NCBI RefSeq assembly: GCF_900323885.1
Contig: NZ_OOHJ01000015.1
Coordinates: 620,001-684,000 of the forward strand
DNA: 64,000 bases
DNA from: [Actinomadura] parvosata subsp. kistnae
GTDB taxonomy: Bacteria; Actinomycetota; Actinomycetes; Streptosporangiales; Streptosporangiaceae
Direction: 5' to 3'
The notes under the pieces were generated by a model. That model searched no databases. It was not told the DNA's origin and saw only the letters and a list, made by a program, of their open reading frames with translations. Position 1 is the stretch's first letter, and every line of letters starts with the position of its first letter. The position numbers were made by a program, and so were the translations under genes. Shown here piece after piece: positions 39,844 to 49,060 of this stretch.

Positions 39844-41184
39844 TCAGCGCTTCACGCGGACGTAGTCCGTACGGCTGGAGTCGCCGTAGGTGTCGTCGTC
39901 GCCGCTGAACACGAACTTCCAGTGTCCCGACTTCCAGGCCTTGGCCTTGGTGGAGAGCCGGCCGCTGTCGCCGGACCAGGTGGTCCTGACGAGCTGCCAC
40001 TTCTTCGAGCCCACCGGCTTGAAGAACAGCGCCACCTTGCCGGAGTAGCCTTCCCACGAGCCTTCGTCGTCGATCTGCAGCAGCCCCTTGAACTTCAGGT
40101 ACTTGCCGCGCTTGACCGGCTCCGGGTAGGCGTTGAACTTGATGAGCCGCGTGTCGGCCTTCTCCTCGGCGGGCGGCTGCGGGGCGGGCTGGTCGACCTT
40201 CACCCAGTCGGCCTCGCTGACCGAGCCGTTGATGCCACGGGCGCCGCGGTACTCGGCGCGCCACCACCCGGAGGTGACGGCCTCCGCGGAGGCGGAGAAG
40301 CGGCCGTGGCGGCCGGTCACGTCGCTGGTGACGTACTCCCAGCGGCGCGAGCCGTCGGCCTTGAAGAAGATGGACACGCGCTGGCCGGCCAGGCCGCCGC
40401 GGTCCTCGACGCGCAGGGCGCCGCTGAAGGAGAGCGTGTCTCCCTTGTCGACCGGCTCGGGGGTGGCGTCGAAGCCGGCGATGCGGCTGCCGAGGGCGGC
40501 GCGCCGGACGTCCACCCGGTCGGCGTCGCTGACGGACGCCCTGGCGGTGCCGGTGGCCGCGAACTCGGCCCGCCACCAGCCGGTGGCGTTCGCCTCGGCG
40601 CGGGCGCCGAACCAGCCGCCGCGGCCGGTCGTCACCTTGGTGACCTCGCGGTAGTTGTCGGAGCCGCGCTCGCGGAAGGTGATGGAGACGGTCTGACCGT
40701 CGTACCCCTTGCCGTCGGCCAGCAGGCGGCCGGTGACCCGGATGGTGTCGCCCTTGGCGACGAGGTCCGGGCTGGCGTCGAAGTCGACGATCTTGGTGGT
40801 GAGTGCCTTGACGACGTCGAACGCGCCGGTCTGGGTGACTTCGCCGCCGTCGCCCTTGGCGGTGGCGGCGTAGTTCCACTTGCCGGCGGCGCCGGCACCG
40901 AAGGACTTGGTGCCCGTCCACTTCAGCCCGCCGGTGACGGCGGTCGAGGTGACGTTGACGGTGTCACCGTTGAGCTTGAGCGTGGCCGTGGTCGCGTTCG
41001 TCGTGGTGAACGTGAACGTGACGCTGACATCGCTGTCGAAGACCACGATGGGCGCGGCCGGGCTGAGCTCGACCCTGGTGATGGTGGGGGTGGGGGCCGC
41101 CGACGCTGCGGGGGTGCCCAGGGCGACGGCCCCGGAGACGCCGAGCACGAGGGCGAGGGCGGCGACACGGATGCGTTGTAACAT
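39844..41184 (-). CDS. Secreted protein with three ~100-aa beta-sandwich repeats
   Basis: 446 residues. A Sec signal peptide (RIRVAALALVLGVSGAVALG, cleavage near ASAA about residue 30) is followed by an Ig-like segment (~35-120) and three related repeats, each opening with a pattern such as SRIAGFDATPEPVDKGDTL and closing with GWWRAEF/WWRAEYRG or HWKFVFSGD and a D-x-V-x-V strand. Such repeats occur in actinobacterial surface and secreted proteins; no enzyme motif is visible, so binding or structure is likely. ATG 41184 has AGGAAGGAAC upstream. Function unknown. Confidence 0.8.
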   Translation of the reverse strand: MLQRIRVAALALVLGVSGAVALGTPAASAAPTPTITRVELSPAAPIVVFDSDVSVTFTFTTTNATTATLKLNGDTVNVTSTAVTGGLKWTGTKSFGAGAAGKWNYAATAKGDGGEVTQTGAFDVVKALTTKIVDFDASPDLVAKGDTIRVTGRLLADGKGYDGQTVSITFRERGSDNYREVTKVTTGRGGWFGARAEANATGWWRAEFAATGTARASVSDADRVDVRRAALGSRIAGFDATPEPVDKGDTLSFSGALRVEDRGGLAGQRVSIFFKADGSRRWEYVTSDVTGRHGRFSASAEAVTSGWWRAEYRGARGINGSVSEADWVKVDQPAPQPPAEEKADTRLIKFNAYPEPVKRGKYLKFKGLLQIDDEGSWEGYSGKVALFFKPVGSKKWQLVRTTWSGDSGRLSTKAKAWKSGHWKFVFSGDDDTYGDSSRTDYVRVKR

Positions 41185-41241
41185 GCGGGTTCCTTCCTGG
41201 AGACCCCATTGGTTCAACGCGGCATTGAGGGTGCCACGTGT

Positions 41242-41264
41242 GCACTACAAGTAGACGTGCACGC
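41242..41264. promoter_or_regulatory. Repeated GTGCAC palindromes in divergent gap
   Basis: GTGCAC, itself palindromic, occurs twice about 17 bp apart between the secreted-protein gene and the E1 gene. Could be a regulator site for either gene. The rest of this 198-bp gap shows only the -10-like box at 41370. Confidence 0.25.
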
Positions 41265-41369
41265 CGACGGTGAAGTTGTGATTTCTGACAAACGGTTATG
41301 AAGGCGGGTCAAAAGGACCGGTCCACAACATGTCACCGGCGTCCGGCAGACGTCGGCGCCGATCAAAGA

Positions 41370-41375
41370 CATAAT
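41370..41375 (+). promoter_or_regulatory. -10-like box of the fused E1 gene
   Basis: CATAAT lies seven bases before the GTG start at 41383 and no ribosome binding site is present, so a leaderless transcript is likely. No convincing -35 box was found. Confidence 0.4.
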
Positions 41376-41382
41376 CGATGCT

Positions 41383-43602
41383 GTGGCGCGCGACACAGTT
41401 GAGACTCACTTCACCGAGACGGTTTCGACGCTCAAGGCCGGCCCGGCGCGAGATCCGGGGCTGCCGGTCCGCGAGGGCACGTCGCTGACCGGCGAGCGAT
41501 GCAGGTCGCTGTTCAGGCGCCAGCTCGAAAGCCGGCTGCTCGACATCGCGGCCCGCTGGCTGCGCGAGCGCGACGAGGGCTACTACACGATCGGCTCGGC
41601 GGGCCACGAGGGCAACGCGGCCGTCGCCGCCGCCCTGCGTCCCACCGACCCGGCGCTGCTGCACTACCGCTCGGGCGCCTTCTACCTGGCCCGGTCCGAG
41701 CAGGCCGGGCGGGTGCCCGAGCAGGGCATCCGCGACGTGCTGATGGGCCTGACCGCCGCCCGCGACGAGCCCATCGCGGGGGGCCGGCACAAGGTGTTCG
41801 GCCATCCCGACCTGGCCGTCATCCCGCAGACCTCCACGATCGCCAGCCACCTGCCGAGGGCCGTCGGCGTCGCGTTCGCGATCGAGCGGGCCCGCGCGCT
41901 GGGCGTGCCGGGCGCGTGGCCGTCCGACGCGATCGCGGTGTGCAGCTTCGGCGACGCCTCGATCAACCACGCCAGCGCCCTGTCCGGCCTCAACACCGCC
42001 GCCTACGCCACCTACCAGGGGCAGGCGCTGCCGCTGCTGTTCGTGTGCGAGGACAACGGCATCGGCATCAGCGTGCGCACCCCCAAGGGCTGGGTGGAGG
42101 CGGCCGCGCGGCGGCCCGGCATCGAGTACATCGCCGCCGACGGCTGCGACCTCGCCGCCGCTTACGACGCCGCCGTCCAGGCCGTCCAGCACGTACGCGA
42201 GCGGCGCGCCCCGGTGTTCCTGCACCTGTCGACCGTGCGGCTCATGGGGCACGCCGGGTCCGACGTCGAGTCGGCCTACCGCACGCAGCGCGAGATCCGG
42301 GCCGACCTGGAGCGCGACCCGCTCGTACGCACCGCGGCGCTGCTGGTGGAGGCCGGGCTGATCGCGCCGGACAAGCTGCTCAAGGCGTACGAGTCGGACC
42401 GCGAGCACGTCCTGAGGATCGCCGAGGAGGCGGCGCGCAGCCCGCGGCTGAGCTCCGCCAAGGAGATCATGGAGCCGATCGCGCCCCGCCGGCCGGAGCT
42501 GATCGCCAAGATCAGCCCGATGGCGGCGCCCGCGGCGGCCAGGGAGAAGGCGTTCGCCGGCGCGCTGCCCGAGAACGACAAGCCGATGACGCTCTCCCAG
42601 GCCATCAACCGCACGCTCGCCGACGCACTGGCCGTCTACCCCGAGATGACCGTGTTCGGCGAGGACGTCGCCAAGAAGGGCGGCGTGTACGGCGTGACGC
42701 GCGGGCTGCAGAAGCGGTTCGGGGCGGGGCGGGTGTTCGACACGCTGCTCGACGAGCAGGCCGTGCTGGGGCTGGCGCTCGGCGCGGGCGTGTCGAAGCT
42801 GCTGCCGGTGCCCGAAATCCAGTACCTCGCCTACCTGCACAACGCCCTCGACCAGATCCGCGGCGAGGCGGCCACGCTGTCGTTCTTCTCGCGCGGCGCC
42901 TACACCAACCCGATGGTCGTGCGCGTGGCCTCCTACGCCTACCAGAAGGGCTTCGGCGGGCACTTCCACAACGACAACGCGGTGGCCGCGCTGCGTGACA
43001 TCCCCGGGCTGGTCATCGCCTCGCCCGCGCGGCCCGACGACGCCTCCGCCATGCTGCGCACCTGCCTGGCCGCGGCCCGCACCTCGGGGTCCGTCTGCGT
43101 GTTCCTGGAGCCGATCGCGCTCTACCACACCCGCGACCTGTTCGACCCGGGCGACGGCGGCTGGCTCGCGCCGTACGCGCCGCCCGCCCGGTGGGCGGAG
43201 ACGCACGTGCCGATCGGGCGGGCGCGCTCCTACGGCGACGGGCGCGACCTGACGATCGTCACGTTCGGCAACGGCGTGCGCATGAGCCTGCGCGCCGCCG
43301 TGCGCCTCACCCAGGAGGGGTACGGCTGCCGCGTCCTCGACCTGCGCTGGCTGGCGCCCCTGCCGGTCGAGGACCTGTTGCGGGCGGCCGAGCTGACCGG
43401 GAACGTGCTCATCGCCGACGAGACCCGGCACAGCGGCGCCGTCTCGGAAGGCATCGTGGCCGAGCTGCTCGACGCCGGCTACACCGGGGCCATCGGGCGG
43501 GTCACCTCGTCCGACAGCTTCATCCCCCTCGGCAGGGCGGCCGAGCACGTGCTGCTGTCGGAGGAGGAGATCGAGCAGGCGGCGCGCAAGCTACTGGGTT
43601 GA
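41383..43602 (+). CDS. Fused E1 alpha/beta 2-oxoacid dehydrogenase (TPP-dependent)
   Basis: 739 residues joining both E1 chains. Alpha half: YYTIGSAGHEGNAAVAAALRP, HRSG-like HYRSGAFYLARS, and the TPP site SFGDASINHASALSGLN to CEDNGIGIS (GD-x25-30-N motif with GDA). Beta half from about 400: TLSQAINRTLADALAVYPEM, FGEDVAKKGGVYGVTRGL, DTLLDEQAVLGLALGAG, and C-terminal LRWLAPLPVEDLL. This layout matches branched-chain or acetoin-type E1 enzymes that decarboxylate 2-oxoacids. No E2 or E3 gene is in the window, so its partners must be elsewhere. The 3' end overlaps the kinase gene by 12 bp. Confidence 0.9.
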   Translation: MARDTVETHFTETVSTLKAGPARDPGLPVREGTSLTGERCRSLFRRQLESRLLDIAARWLRERDEGYYTIGSAGHEGNAAVAAALRPTDPALLHYRSGAFYLARSEQAGRVPEQGIRDVLMGLTAARDEPIAGGRHKVFGHPDLAVIPQTSTIASHLPRAVGVAFAIERARALGVPGAWPSDAIAVCSFGDASINHASALSGLNTAAYATYQGQALPLLFVCEDNGIGISVRTPKGWVEAAARRPGIEYIAADGCDLAAAYDAAVQAVQHVRERRAPVFLHLSTVRLMGHAGSDVESAYRTQREIRADLERDPLVRTAALLVEAGLIAPDKLLKAYESDREHVLRIAEEAARSPRLSSAKEIMEPIAPRRPELIAKISPMAAPAAAREKAFAGALPENDKPMTLSQAINRTLADALAVYPEMTVFGEDVAKKGGVYGVTRGLQKRFGAGRVFDTLLDEQAVLGLALGAGVSKLLPVPEIQYLAYLHNALDQIRGEAATLSFFSRGAYTNPMVVRVASYAYQKGFGGHFHNDNAVAALRDIPGLVIASPARPDDASAMLRTCLAAARTSGSVCVFLEPIALYHTRDLFDPGDGGWLAPYAPPARWAETHVPIGRARSYGDGRDLTIVTFGNGVRMSLRAAVRLTQEGYGCRVLDLRWLAPLPVEDLLRAAELTGNVLIADETRHSGAVSEGIVAELLDAGYTGAIGRVTSSDSFIPLGRAAEHVLLSEEEIEQAARKLLG

Positions 43603-45444
43603 TCTGGCGACGGCGCCTCTGATACAGGTCGGTTTCGACCAGGCGACCGTGGAGCTCTCCGAGATGCGCAGCGGCACGCCCACCAGGAAGCAGTAGCCGC
43701 TGTCCGGGTCCAGGCCCGCGACGCGCGTCGAGGTGGCGCCCTGCGCCAGCGGGGTGATCGCCTGCTCGCCCTTCTTCACCGGGGAGCGCTGGACGACCAC
43801 CGGGTAGTCGCGCGCGCCGGCGGGCAGCGACCAGCGCAGCTCCACCAGCGCGCCCCGGTCGGAGGTCACCTTCACCTGGCGCGGGGCCAGGGCGGCCACC
43901 TGCTCCTTGCCGATGGGTTCCTGCTCGCCGGTGCCCGTCTTCGGCCCTTCTGTCGCCGTGGTCCCGGTGGTCGTCGTGGCGGGCGGGCGCATGGACAGGT
44001 AGACGGCCAGCGCCGTGCCGGCGACCACGACGGCCGCCACCGCCCCGCCGATCAGGACCATCCTGCCGGTACGGGAGCCGCCGCCGGGCGGCGGGATCGT
44101 GGCGGCCGGCGGAGCGATCTCCCCGGTGGGCCGTTGCGCCGGGCCTGGATGGGCGGGGGCGTGCGAGCCCGGGTACTCGGGCGCGAACGGGCTCGGCTCG
44201 GCGGGGGCGTAGGGGCTGGGCTCGGCAGGCGCGTACGGGCTGGGCGGGGCGGAGGTGTGCGGGCCGGGGTAACCCGCGCCCTGCGCTCCCGGCTGCGGCG
44301 CGAAGCCGTCGTGCTGGGGTGGCGCGAAGGGCGAGCCCTGGACGGGGCCGGCGTGCCGGCCGGGCTGGGCCGCCGCCGGAGGGTGCCGGCCGGGCTGCTG
44401 GGCCGCCGGGAGGTGCTGGCCGGTGGCCGGGAACCCGGTGCTCGCCAGCGGAGGCGGCGAGGCGCTGACGTCTTGCCGCGGAGATTGCGGGACGCCGAGA
44501 TCCGGGCGCGAAGGCTGAGCGCCGCCGAGATCCGGGCGCGGAGCCTGCGGGGCGCCGAGGTCCTGGCGGGGAGGTGGCGCCGGGCCCGGGTCCTGGCCGA
44601 CTAGGTCGGTGACCGGGAGGCCGAGGTCCGCCTGCAGTGCCTGGAGGTGGCGGGCGAGCTCGCGCGCCGACCCGTACCGGGTCTCGGGCTGCTTGGACAT
44701 CGCCCGCACGATCGTCTCGAACACCACTCCCGGCACGTCGGCCCGGTTGATGGGCGGCGGGTCGAGGCTGAGCACGCGGTACATCAGCGGCGCGATCGAC
44801 GGGTCGGCCGGGTTGTGGAAGGCGGGCTGGCCGGCCAGCAGGTGGTAGAGGGTGGAGCCGAGCGAGTAGATGTCGGTGGAGGCCGAGTGCGGCTGCCCGG
44901 TGAGCACTTCGGGGGCGGCGTGCAGCGGGGTGAACGCCTGCGAGGTGACCGAGATCTCCGAGGAGTCGACGACGCGGGCCACGCCGAAGTCGGCGATGGC
45001 GAGCTCGCCGTACCGGGAGATGAGGATGTTCTGGGGTTTGATGTCGCCGTGCAGGACGCCGGCCTCGTGGACGGCGGCCAGCGCGCCGGCGAGCTTGACG
45101 CCGGCCCGCAGCACGTCGGGCAGCGGGAGCGGGCCCTCTTTGCGGATCTTGTCGCGCAGGGAGCCGTTCTCGAAGAAGTCCATCGCGATGTACGGCTTGC
45201 CGGAGCGGGTGACGCCGGTGTCGAAGACGGTCACGACGTTCGGGTGGCCGGTGAGGCGGCCGGTGAGCTGCAGCTCGCGCTGGAACCTGCGCATGGTGCG
45301 CTGGTCGACCCTGTCCACGGACAGCACCTTCAGCGCCACGACCCGGTCGAGGCGCTCCTGGTAGGCGCGGTACACGACGGCGAATCCGCCCTGGCCCGCC
45401 TGATCGAGTACCCGGTAGCCGGGCGCGTCCTCGACTGGCAGCAC
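43591..45444 (-). CDS. Membrane Ser/Thr protein kinase with FN3-like extracellular end
   Basis: 617 residues. The kinase domain (10-275) has the Gly loop GQGGFAVVYRA, Lys in VVALKVL, catalytic loop VLHGDIKPQNILI (HGD instead of HRD), DFG in AIADFGVAR and AAPEVLTG. Residues ~290-455 are a Pro/Gln-rich linker, then one membrane helix (MVLIGGAVAAVVVAGTALAVYL) and a C-terminal FN3-like domain (PRQVKVTSDRGALVELRWSLPAG, two Cys near the end). It is a Hanks-type receptor kinase; ligand and targets unknown. Downstream of the M50-like gene by 45 bp, perhaps one transcript. Confidence 0.92.
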   Translation of the reverse strand: MLPVEDAPGYRVLDQAGQGGFAVVYRAYQERLDRVVALKVLSVDRVDQRTMRRFQRELQLTGRLTGHPNVVTVFDTGVTRSGKPYIAMDFFENGSLRDKIRKEGPLPLPDVLRAGVKLAGALAAVHEAGVLHGDIKPQNILISRYGELAIADFGVARVVDSSEISVTSQAFTPLHAAPEVLTGQPHSASTDIYSLGSTLYHLLAGQPAFHNPADPSIAPLMYRVLSLDPPPINRADVPGVVFETIVRAMSKQPETRYGSARELARHLQALQADLGLPVTDLVGQDPGPAPPPRQDLGAPQAPRPDLGGAQPSRPDLGVPQSPRQDVSASPPPLASTGFPATGQHLPAAQQPGRHPPAAAQPGRHAGPVQGSPFAPPQHDGFAPQPGAQGAGYPGPHTSAPPSPYAPAEPSPYAPAEPSPFAPEYPGSHAPAHPGPAQRPTGEIAPPAATIPPPGGGSRTGRMVLIGGAVAAVVVAGTALAVYLSMRPPATTTTGTTATEGPKTGTGEQEPIGKEQVAALAPRQVKVTSDRGALVELRWSLPAGARDYPVVVQRSPVKKGEQAITPLAQGATSTRVAGLDPDSGYCFLVGVPLRISESSTVAWSKPTCIRGAVARSTQ

Positions 45445-45489
45445 TCCACTCTCCCCTGTTGCTGAGGAGTTTAGTGCGAAATAGCGGGA

Positions 45490-46188
45490 CTAGAGCGGGT
45501 TCATGAGGTATGCGCCGAACGCCACGGATGTCAGCGACACGAGCAGGAAGAAGAACACGTAGAACCCGCCGGGCAGGACCGTCAGCCGGGCGAGCTGGTC
45601 GGCGTCGGAGTCTCTGGCCTGCCTGCGCCGCCGCTTGTGCTGCAGCTCGATGATCGGCCGGACCCCGCCGAACAGCAGGAACCAGGCCGCGACCAGGGCC
45701 ACGACCTGCTGGACGTCCGCCGGCGCGTACATGATCAGGGCGAACACGGCGCCGCCGGTGACGAGGAGGATGAGCGCGCCGTACAGGTTGCGGATCAGCA
45801 GCAGCATGCAGACCAGGAGCAGCAGCACGCCCCAGATCAGCAGCGTGATGTGGCCCTGCTCGGTCAGCCAGGCGGCGCCGAGCCCGAGCAGCGGGGGCGC
45901 CAGGTAGCCGGCGAGCGCGGTCAGCACCATGCCGGGGCCCGTGGGCCTGCCCCTGGTCAGCGTCACGCCGGAGGTGTCGGAGTGCAGGCGGATGCCTTCG
46001 AGCTTGCGCCGCGTGAGCAGCGCCATCAGCGCGTGGCCGCCTTCGTGGGCGATCGTGATCAGCCCCCTGGACACCTGCCAGGGCATGCGGAAACCGACGA
46101 TCACCAGCGCGACGAGAGCCGAGACCACCACCACCCAGGGGTCGGGGTCAGGCTGAACCTTGATCAGGTGGGCCCAGAACTTGTCCAT
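45490..46188 (-). CDS. M50 family metallopeptidase-like membrane protein
   Basis: 232 residues with about six membrane helices. The zinc motif HEGGH (HExxH) sits at the end of a helix: GLITIAHEGGHALMALLTRRK. A FYVFFFLLVSL helix ends the protein. M50 B-type proteins cleave membrane-embedded substrates in regulated proteolysis; this small group (peptidase_M50B-like) has a short length and no PDZ domain. ATG 46188 (MDKFWAHL) is used; an in-frame TTG at 46197 is the alternative. The gene precedes the Ser/Thr kinase gene. Confidence 0.85.
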   Translation of the reverse strand: MDKFWAHLIKVQPDPDPWVVVVSALVALVIVGFRMPWQVSRGLITIAHEGGHALMALLTRRKLEGIRLHSDTSGVTLTRGRPTGPGMVLTALAGYLAPPLLGLGAAWLTEQGHITLLIWGVLLLLVCMLLLIRNLYGALILLVTGGAVFALIMYAPADVQQVVALVAAWFLLFGGVRPIIELQHKRRRRQARDSDADQLARLTVLPGGFYVFFFLLVSLTSVAFGAYLMNPL

Positions 46189-46246
46189 CGAGGACAAACC
46201 CTAACGGGTCAGGTTCCGGTACGGGGCGGGGAAAGTCAGGGTTGTG

Positions 46247-46264
46247 CCGGTGAGGCGACACCGG
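46247..46264. repeat. Hairpin CCGGTG/CACCGG in the pre-RING gap
   Basis: CCGGTG-AGGCGA-CACCGG. One of three inverted repeats in the 279-bp gap between the M50-like gene and the RING gene; the other two are at 46306 and 46418. Confidence 0.4.
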
Positions 46265-46305
46265 GCCGCCGGAGCCCGTCCCAGAGGGGCGGGGACCCCC
46301 GGAGA

Positions 46306-46320
46306 AAATGCCCGGCATTT
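46306..46320. promoter_or_regulatory. AAATGCC-C-GGCATTT palindrome
   Basis: Perfect 7-bp arms around one base, AT-richer than its surroundings, in the gap upstream of the RING gene. A regulator site is possible. Confidence 0.4.
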
Positions 46321-46417
46321 CCCGATCAAGCCGGGTAAGGTGCCGGTCAGGCGGCTCAAGGGTGTGCTTCCTTCTCCTTCACTTCGAATGAACAGCGTGC
46401 CCGCTCTCCGCCGGCTC

Positions 46418-46445
46418 GGGCCGCGCGGGACCTCCCGCGCGGCCC
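46418..46445. repeat. Strong hairpin just before the RING gene
   Basis: GGGCCGCGCGGG (46418-46429) and CCCGCGCGGCCC (46434-46445) are perfect 12-bp arms with an ACCT loop. It ends nine bases before the AGGGGG ribosome binding site of the RING gene, so it could act as a terminator for upstream transcription or control translation. Confidence 0.55.
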
Positions 46446-46467
46446 CTGGCTTCAGGGGGTGGTTCGG

Positions 46468-49053
46468 GTGGACGGTCCGGCGACGATCCTGCTGCGCCGG
46501 CGCAAGCTGGTCGCGCCCGCGCTGCTGGCCGGGGAACGCGGCCGGCCCCTGCCCGTCGGGAAGCCCAGGCGGGCGGACCTGCGGCCGGCCGACGTGCCCG
46601 GCGGGGTGGCGGCGCTCGAGGCCGAGCTGCTGCAGCTCGGGCACCTGATGTCGGGAGAGCTGTACCGGGCGCTGACGGGGCTCGACTTGGAGGGGCTGAC
46701 GCGCGCGGGGCGGCGGTTGCTGCACTGCCTGCGGGCCGAGGTGGGGGCGAACGACTCGCACGTGCCGCTCTTCCGCAGGTTCCCGCAGAGCGTACCGGCC
46801 GACACGGGCGACTTCTACGTGCGGCGGGTGTTCAGCCTGCTGCTGCAGCAGCCCGAGCGGCCCTGCGTGCTGTGCGGGCAGGTGGGGGTCGTGCACGCGG
46901 TCTCGCCCTGCGCCCACCTGGTGTGCCACGCCTGCTGGGACGGCTCCGACTTCAGCGCCTGCCCCATCTGCCACCGCCGCCTCTCCCCCGGCGACCCGTT
47001 CCTGCGCCCGTCCGAGCGGCGCGCCGGCGCCGAGCGGCCCGCGGTCACCACCACGGCGCTGCTGCGGCTGTGCGCCGACCCGGCCGCCGCCTGCCGGGAG
47101 CTGGCCGTGGGCATGCTGGAGCGGCGCACCCCCATGGCCGGGCACGAACGGGCCGAGCTTGCGTCCCTGCTGGACTGGTACTGGCCCGAGTCGGTCTCCT
47201 GGCTGCCCGACGACATCCCGGTCAAGGAGACCATGGCGTCCGTGGTGGCGCTCGGGCTGCGCAAGGGGAGCGGCGAGCTGCTGGAGCGCTACGCCGGCAC
47301 CGCCACCGACGTGCTGCGGGTGCTGTACGTGCTGTCGGGCGCCGATCCCGGGCTGCGCACGCCGCCCGCGCGCCGCGTCTCACCGTCCCGCGCGGTCCGG
47401 CGGGCCGTGCTGGGGCGGCTGGAGGCGATGCCGTACCTGGTGGAGGACCTGCTGCGGCACGGGGGCCGGTGGAAGCGGATGGCCGAGTCGCTGCACCCGC
47501 ACGAGCAGCACGCCCGCTTCCCGCGGGCGGCGCTGGGCTTCGCGGCGCTGCGCGGCACCCGTCTCGACGCGGGCACGCCGTTCGGACGGACGCTGCTCGA
47601 CCACGCCGCCCGCGAACCCGGGCTGGAAGTGCGCCCCGACGCGCCTGGCCGGCTCGGACCCGCCGCCGAGCCTGGGCGGGAGCTGCGGGTGCGACCGGTG
47701 ACCTTCGCCTCGCGGCTGGAGACGGCGCTGGCCGAGGAGCGGTACGACGACGCCTGGCGGCTGCTGGCGGCACGGCCGGGCGAGCTGCTGCGCCGCCTGT
47801 CCCACCTGCTGCGGCGGGCTCCGGACGCTTTCCGGCCCGAGGTGCTGGCGCGGGCGGCGGCCGAGGTGGCGCCCGGCGTGCTGCTGGCGGCGCTGGGCCA
47901 GGTCAGGACGGAGCCGGGCGGTGCGCGGCTGTTCCTGCCCCGGGGCGGCACCACCCGCTTCTGGACCGCGCCCGACGAGCGGCCCGCCCCGCCGGACGAG
48001 GTGGTGCTGGAGACCGAGCACGTCCTGACCGCCGAGCTGCTGCGGCGCGCCGGCGAGCTGCCGCCGCTGCGCCGGGCCCTGCTCGACGAAGGGCTCGCCG
48101 ACCTGCTCGCGCCCACCTCGGAACGGACGGCGAGCGCCGCCCTCGTCCGGCTCGCGCGGGGCAGCGTCCAGCCCATCCCCCGCCACGACCGGATCCGGTT
48201 CTTCCTGCACTGGGCGCAGCCGCAGGACACACGGGTGGACCTCGACCTGTCGGTGGCGGCGTTCGACGCCGGGTGGGGGTTCGTGGGCATGTGCGACTAC
48301 ACGCGCCTGCGCCTGGGCAAGGGGCTCACCCACTCGGGCGACCTGACGTCGGCGCCGGAGCCGCTCGGGGCGTCGGAGTTCATCGACGTGGACGTGCGCG
48401 CGCAGCCCGGCCGTTACCTGGTGCCGGTGGTGTTCAGCTACAACGACGTGCCGTTCGACGAGCTCGTCCGCGGGTACGCGGGGTTCATGGAGCGGCCGTC
48501 AGGGGTGTTCGACCCGCTCGCGGTCCGGCAGCGGTTCGATCTGTCGGGGGCGGCGAAGATCCTGGTGCCGCTGGTGATCGACCTGTGGACGCGGACCATG
48601 CGCTGGGCCGACCTCAACCTGTCCGCCGCCGGCTACGGCCACAACGTGGCGGGCAGCGCCGATGAGCTGGGCGCGCTCGGGGCGGCGCTGGAGGGCGCGT
48701 TCCGCGACCGGGTGACGTTGTGGGAGGTCGGCTGCTGGCACGCCGCCGCCCGGGCCGCCGAGGTCGTGGTGCGCCGCCGCGACGGCGCCCTCGTCCGGTA
48801 CGAGCGCGCTCCCGGCGAGGACACGGCCGCGTTCGCCGCCCGCCTGGTGGCCCGCGCGCCGGCATCCGGCTGGCAGGGCGGACCGGAGGGCGTCGACCTG
48901 GCCGTGCTGGTCTCGGGGGACGTCGAGCTGACGGCCGGCTCCGAGGCGTACGCGCTGCATCCGTACGGGCTCGGCGAGGCCCGCCTGCTCGACGCCGCGG
49001 ACCTGCTCACCGGGCTCGCCCCCGTCCGGAACTCCCGGAAAGCCGTGGTCTGA
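46468..49053 (+). CDS. MXAN_6230/SCO0854-type RING domain protein with TerD-like segment
   Basis: 861 residues from GTG 46468 (AGGGG nine bases upstream; GTG 46459 is also in frame but abuts that site). A canonical C3HC4 RING finger is at residues 133-168: Cys133, Cys136, Cys148, His150, Cys153, Cys156, Cys165, Cys168. A helical middle follows. Around residues 590-690 a TerD-like beta-sandwich is visible (DLDLSVAAFDAGWGFVGMCDY, HSGDLTSAP, EFIDVDV). The naming follows a family I recall from Myxococcus and Streptomyces; TerD relatives belong to tellurite/phage-stress gene sets. No ubiquitin-like gene is adjacent. Cytoplasmic. Confidence 0.88.
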   Translation: MDGPATILLRRRKLVAPALLAGERGRPLPVGKPRRADLRPADVPGGVAALEAELLQLGHLMSGELYRALTGLDLEGLTRAGRRLLHCLRAEVGANDSHVPLFRRFPQSVPADTGDFYVRRVFSLLLQQPERPCVLCGQVGVVHAVSPCAHLVCHACWDGSDFSACPICHRRLSPGDPFLRPSERRAGAERPAVTTTALLRLCADPAAACRELAVGMLERRTPMAGHERAELASLLDWYWPESVSWLPDDIPVKETMASVVALGLRKGSGELLERYAGTATDVLRVLYVLSGADPGLRTPPARRVSPSRAVRRAVLGRLEAMPYLVEDLLRHGGRWKRMAESLHPHEQHARFPRAALGFAALRGTRLDAGTPFGRTLLDHAAREPGLEVRPDAPGRLGPAAEPGRELRVRPVTFASRLETALAEERYDDAWRLLAARPGELLRRLSHLLRRAPDAFRPEVLARAAAEVAPGVLLAALGQVRTEPGGARLFLPRGGTTRFWTAPDERPAPPDEVVLETEHVLTAELLRRAGELPPLRRALLDEGLADLLAPTSERTASAALVRLARGSVQPIPRHDRIRFFLHWAQPQDTRVDLDLSVAAFDAGWGFVGMCDYTRLRLGKGLTHSGDLTSAPEPLGASEFIDVDVRAQPGRYLVPVVFSYNDVPFDELVRGYAGFMERPSGVFDPLAVRQRFDLSGAAKILVPLVIDLWTRTMRWADLNLSAAGYGHNVAGSADELGALGAALEGAFRDRVTLWEVGCWHAAARAAEVVVRRRDGALVRYERAPGEDTAAFAARLVARAPASGWQGGPEGVDLAVLVSGDVELTAGSEAYALHPYGLGEARLLDAADLLTGLAPVRNSRKAVV

Positions 49054-49060
49054 TAGGAGA

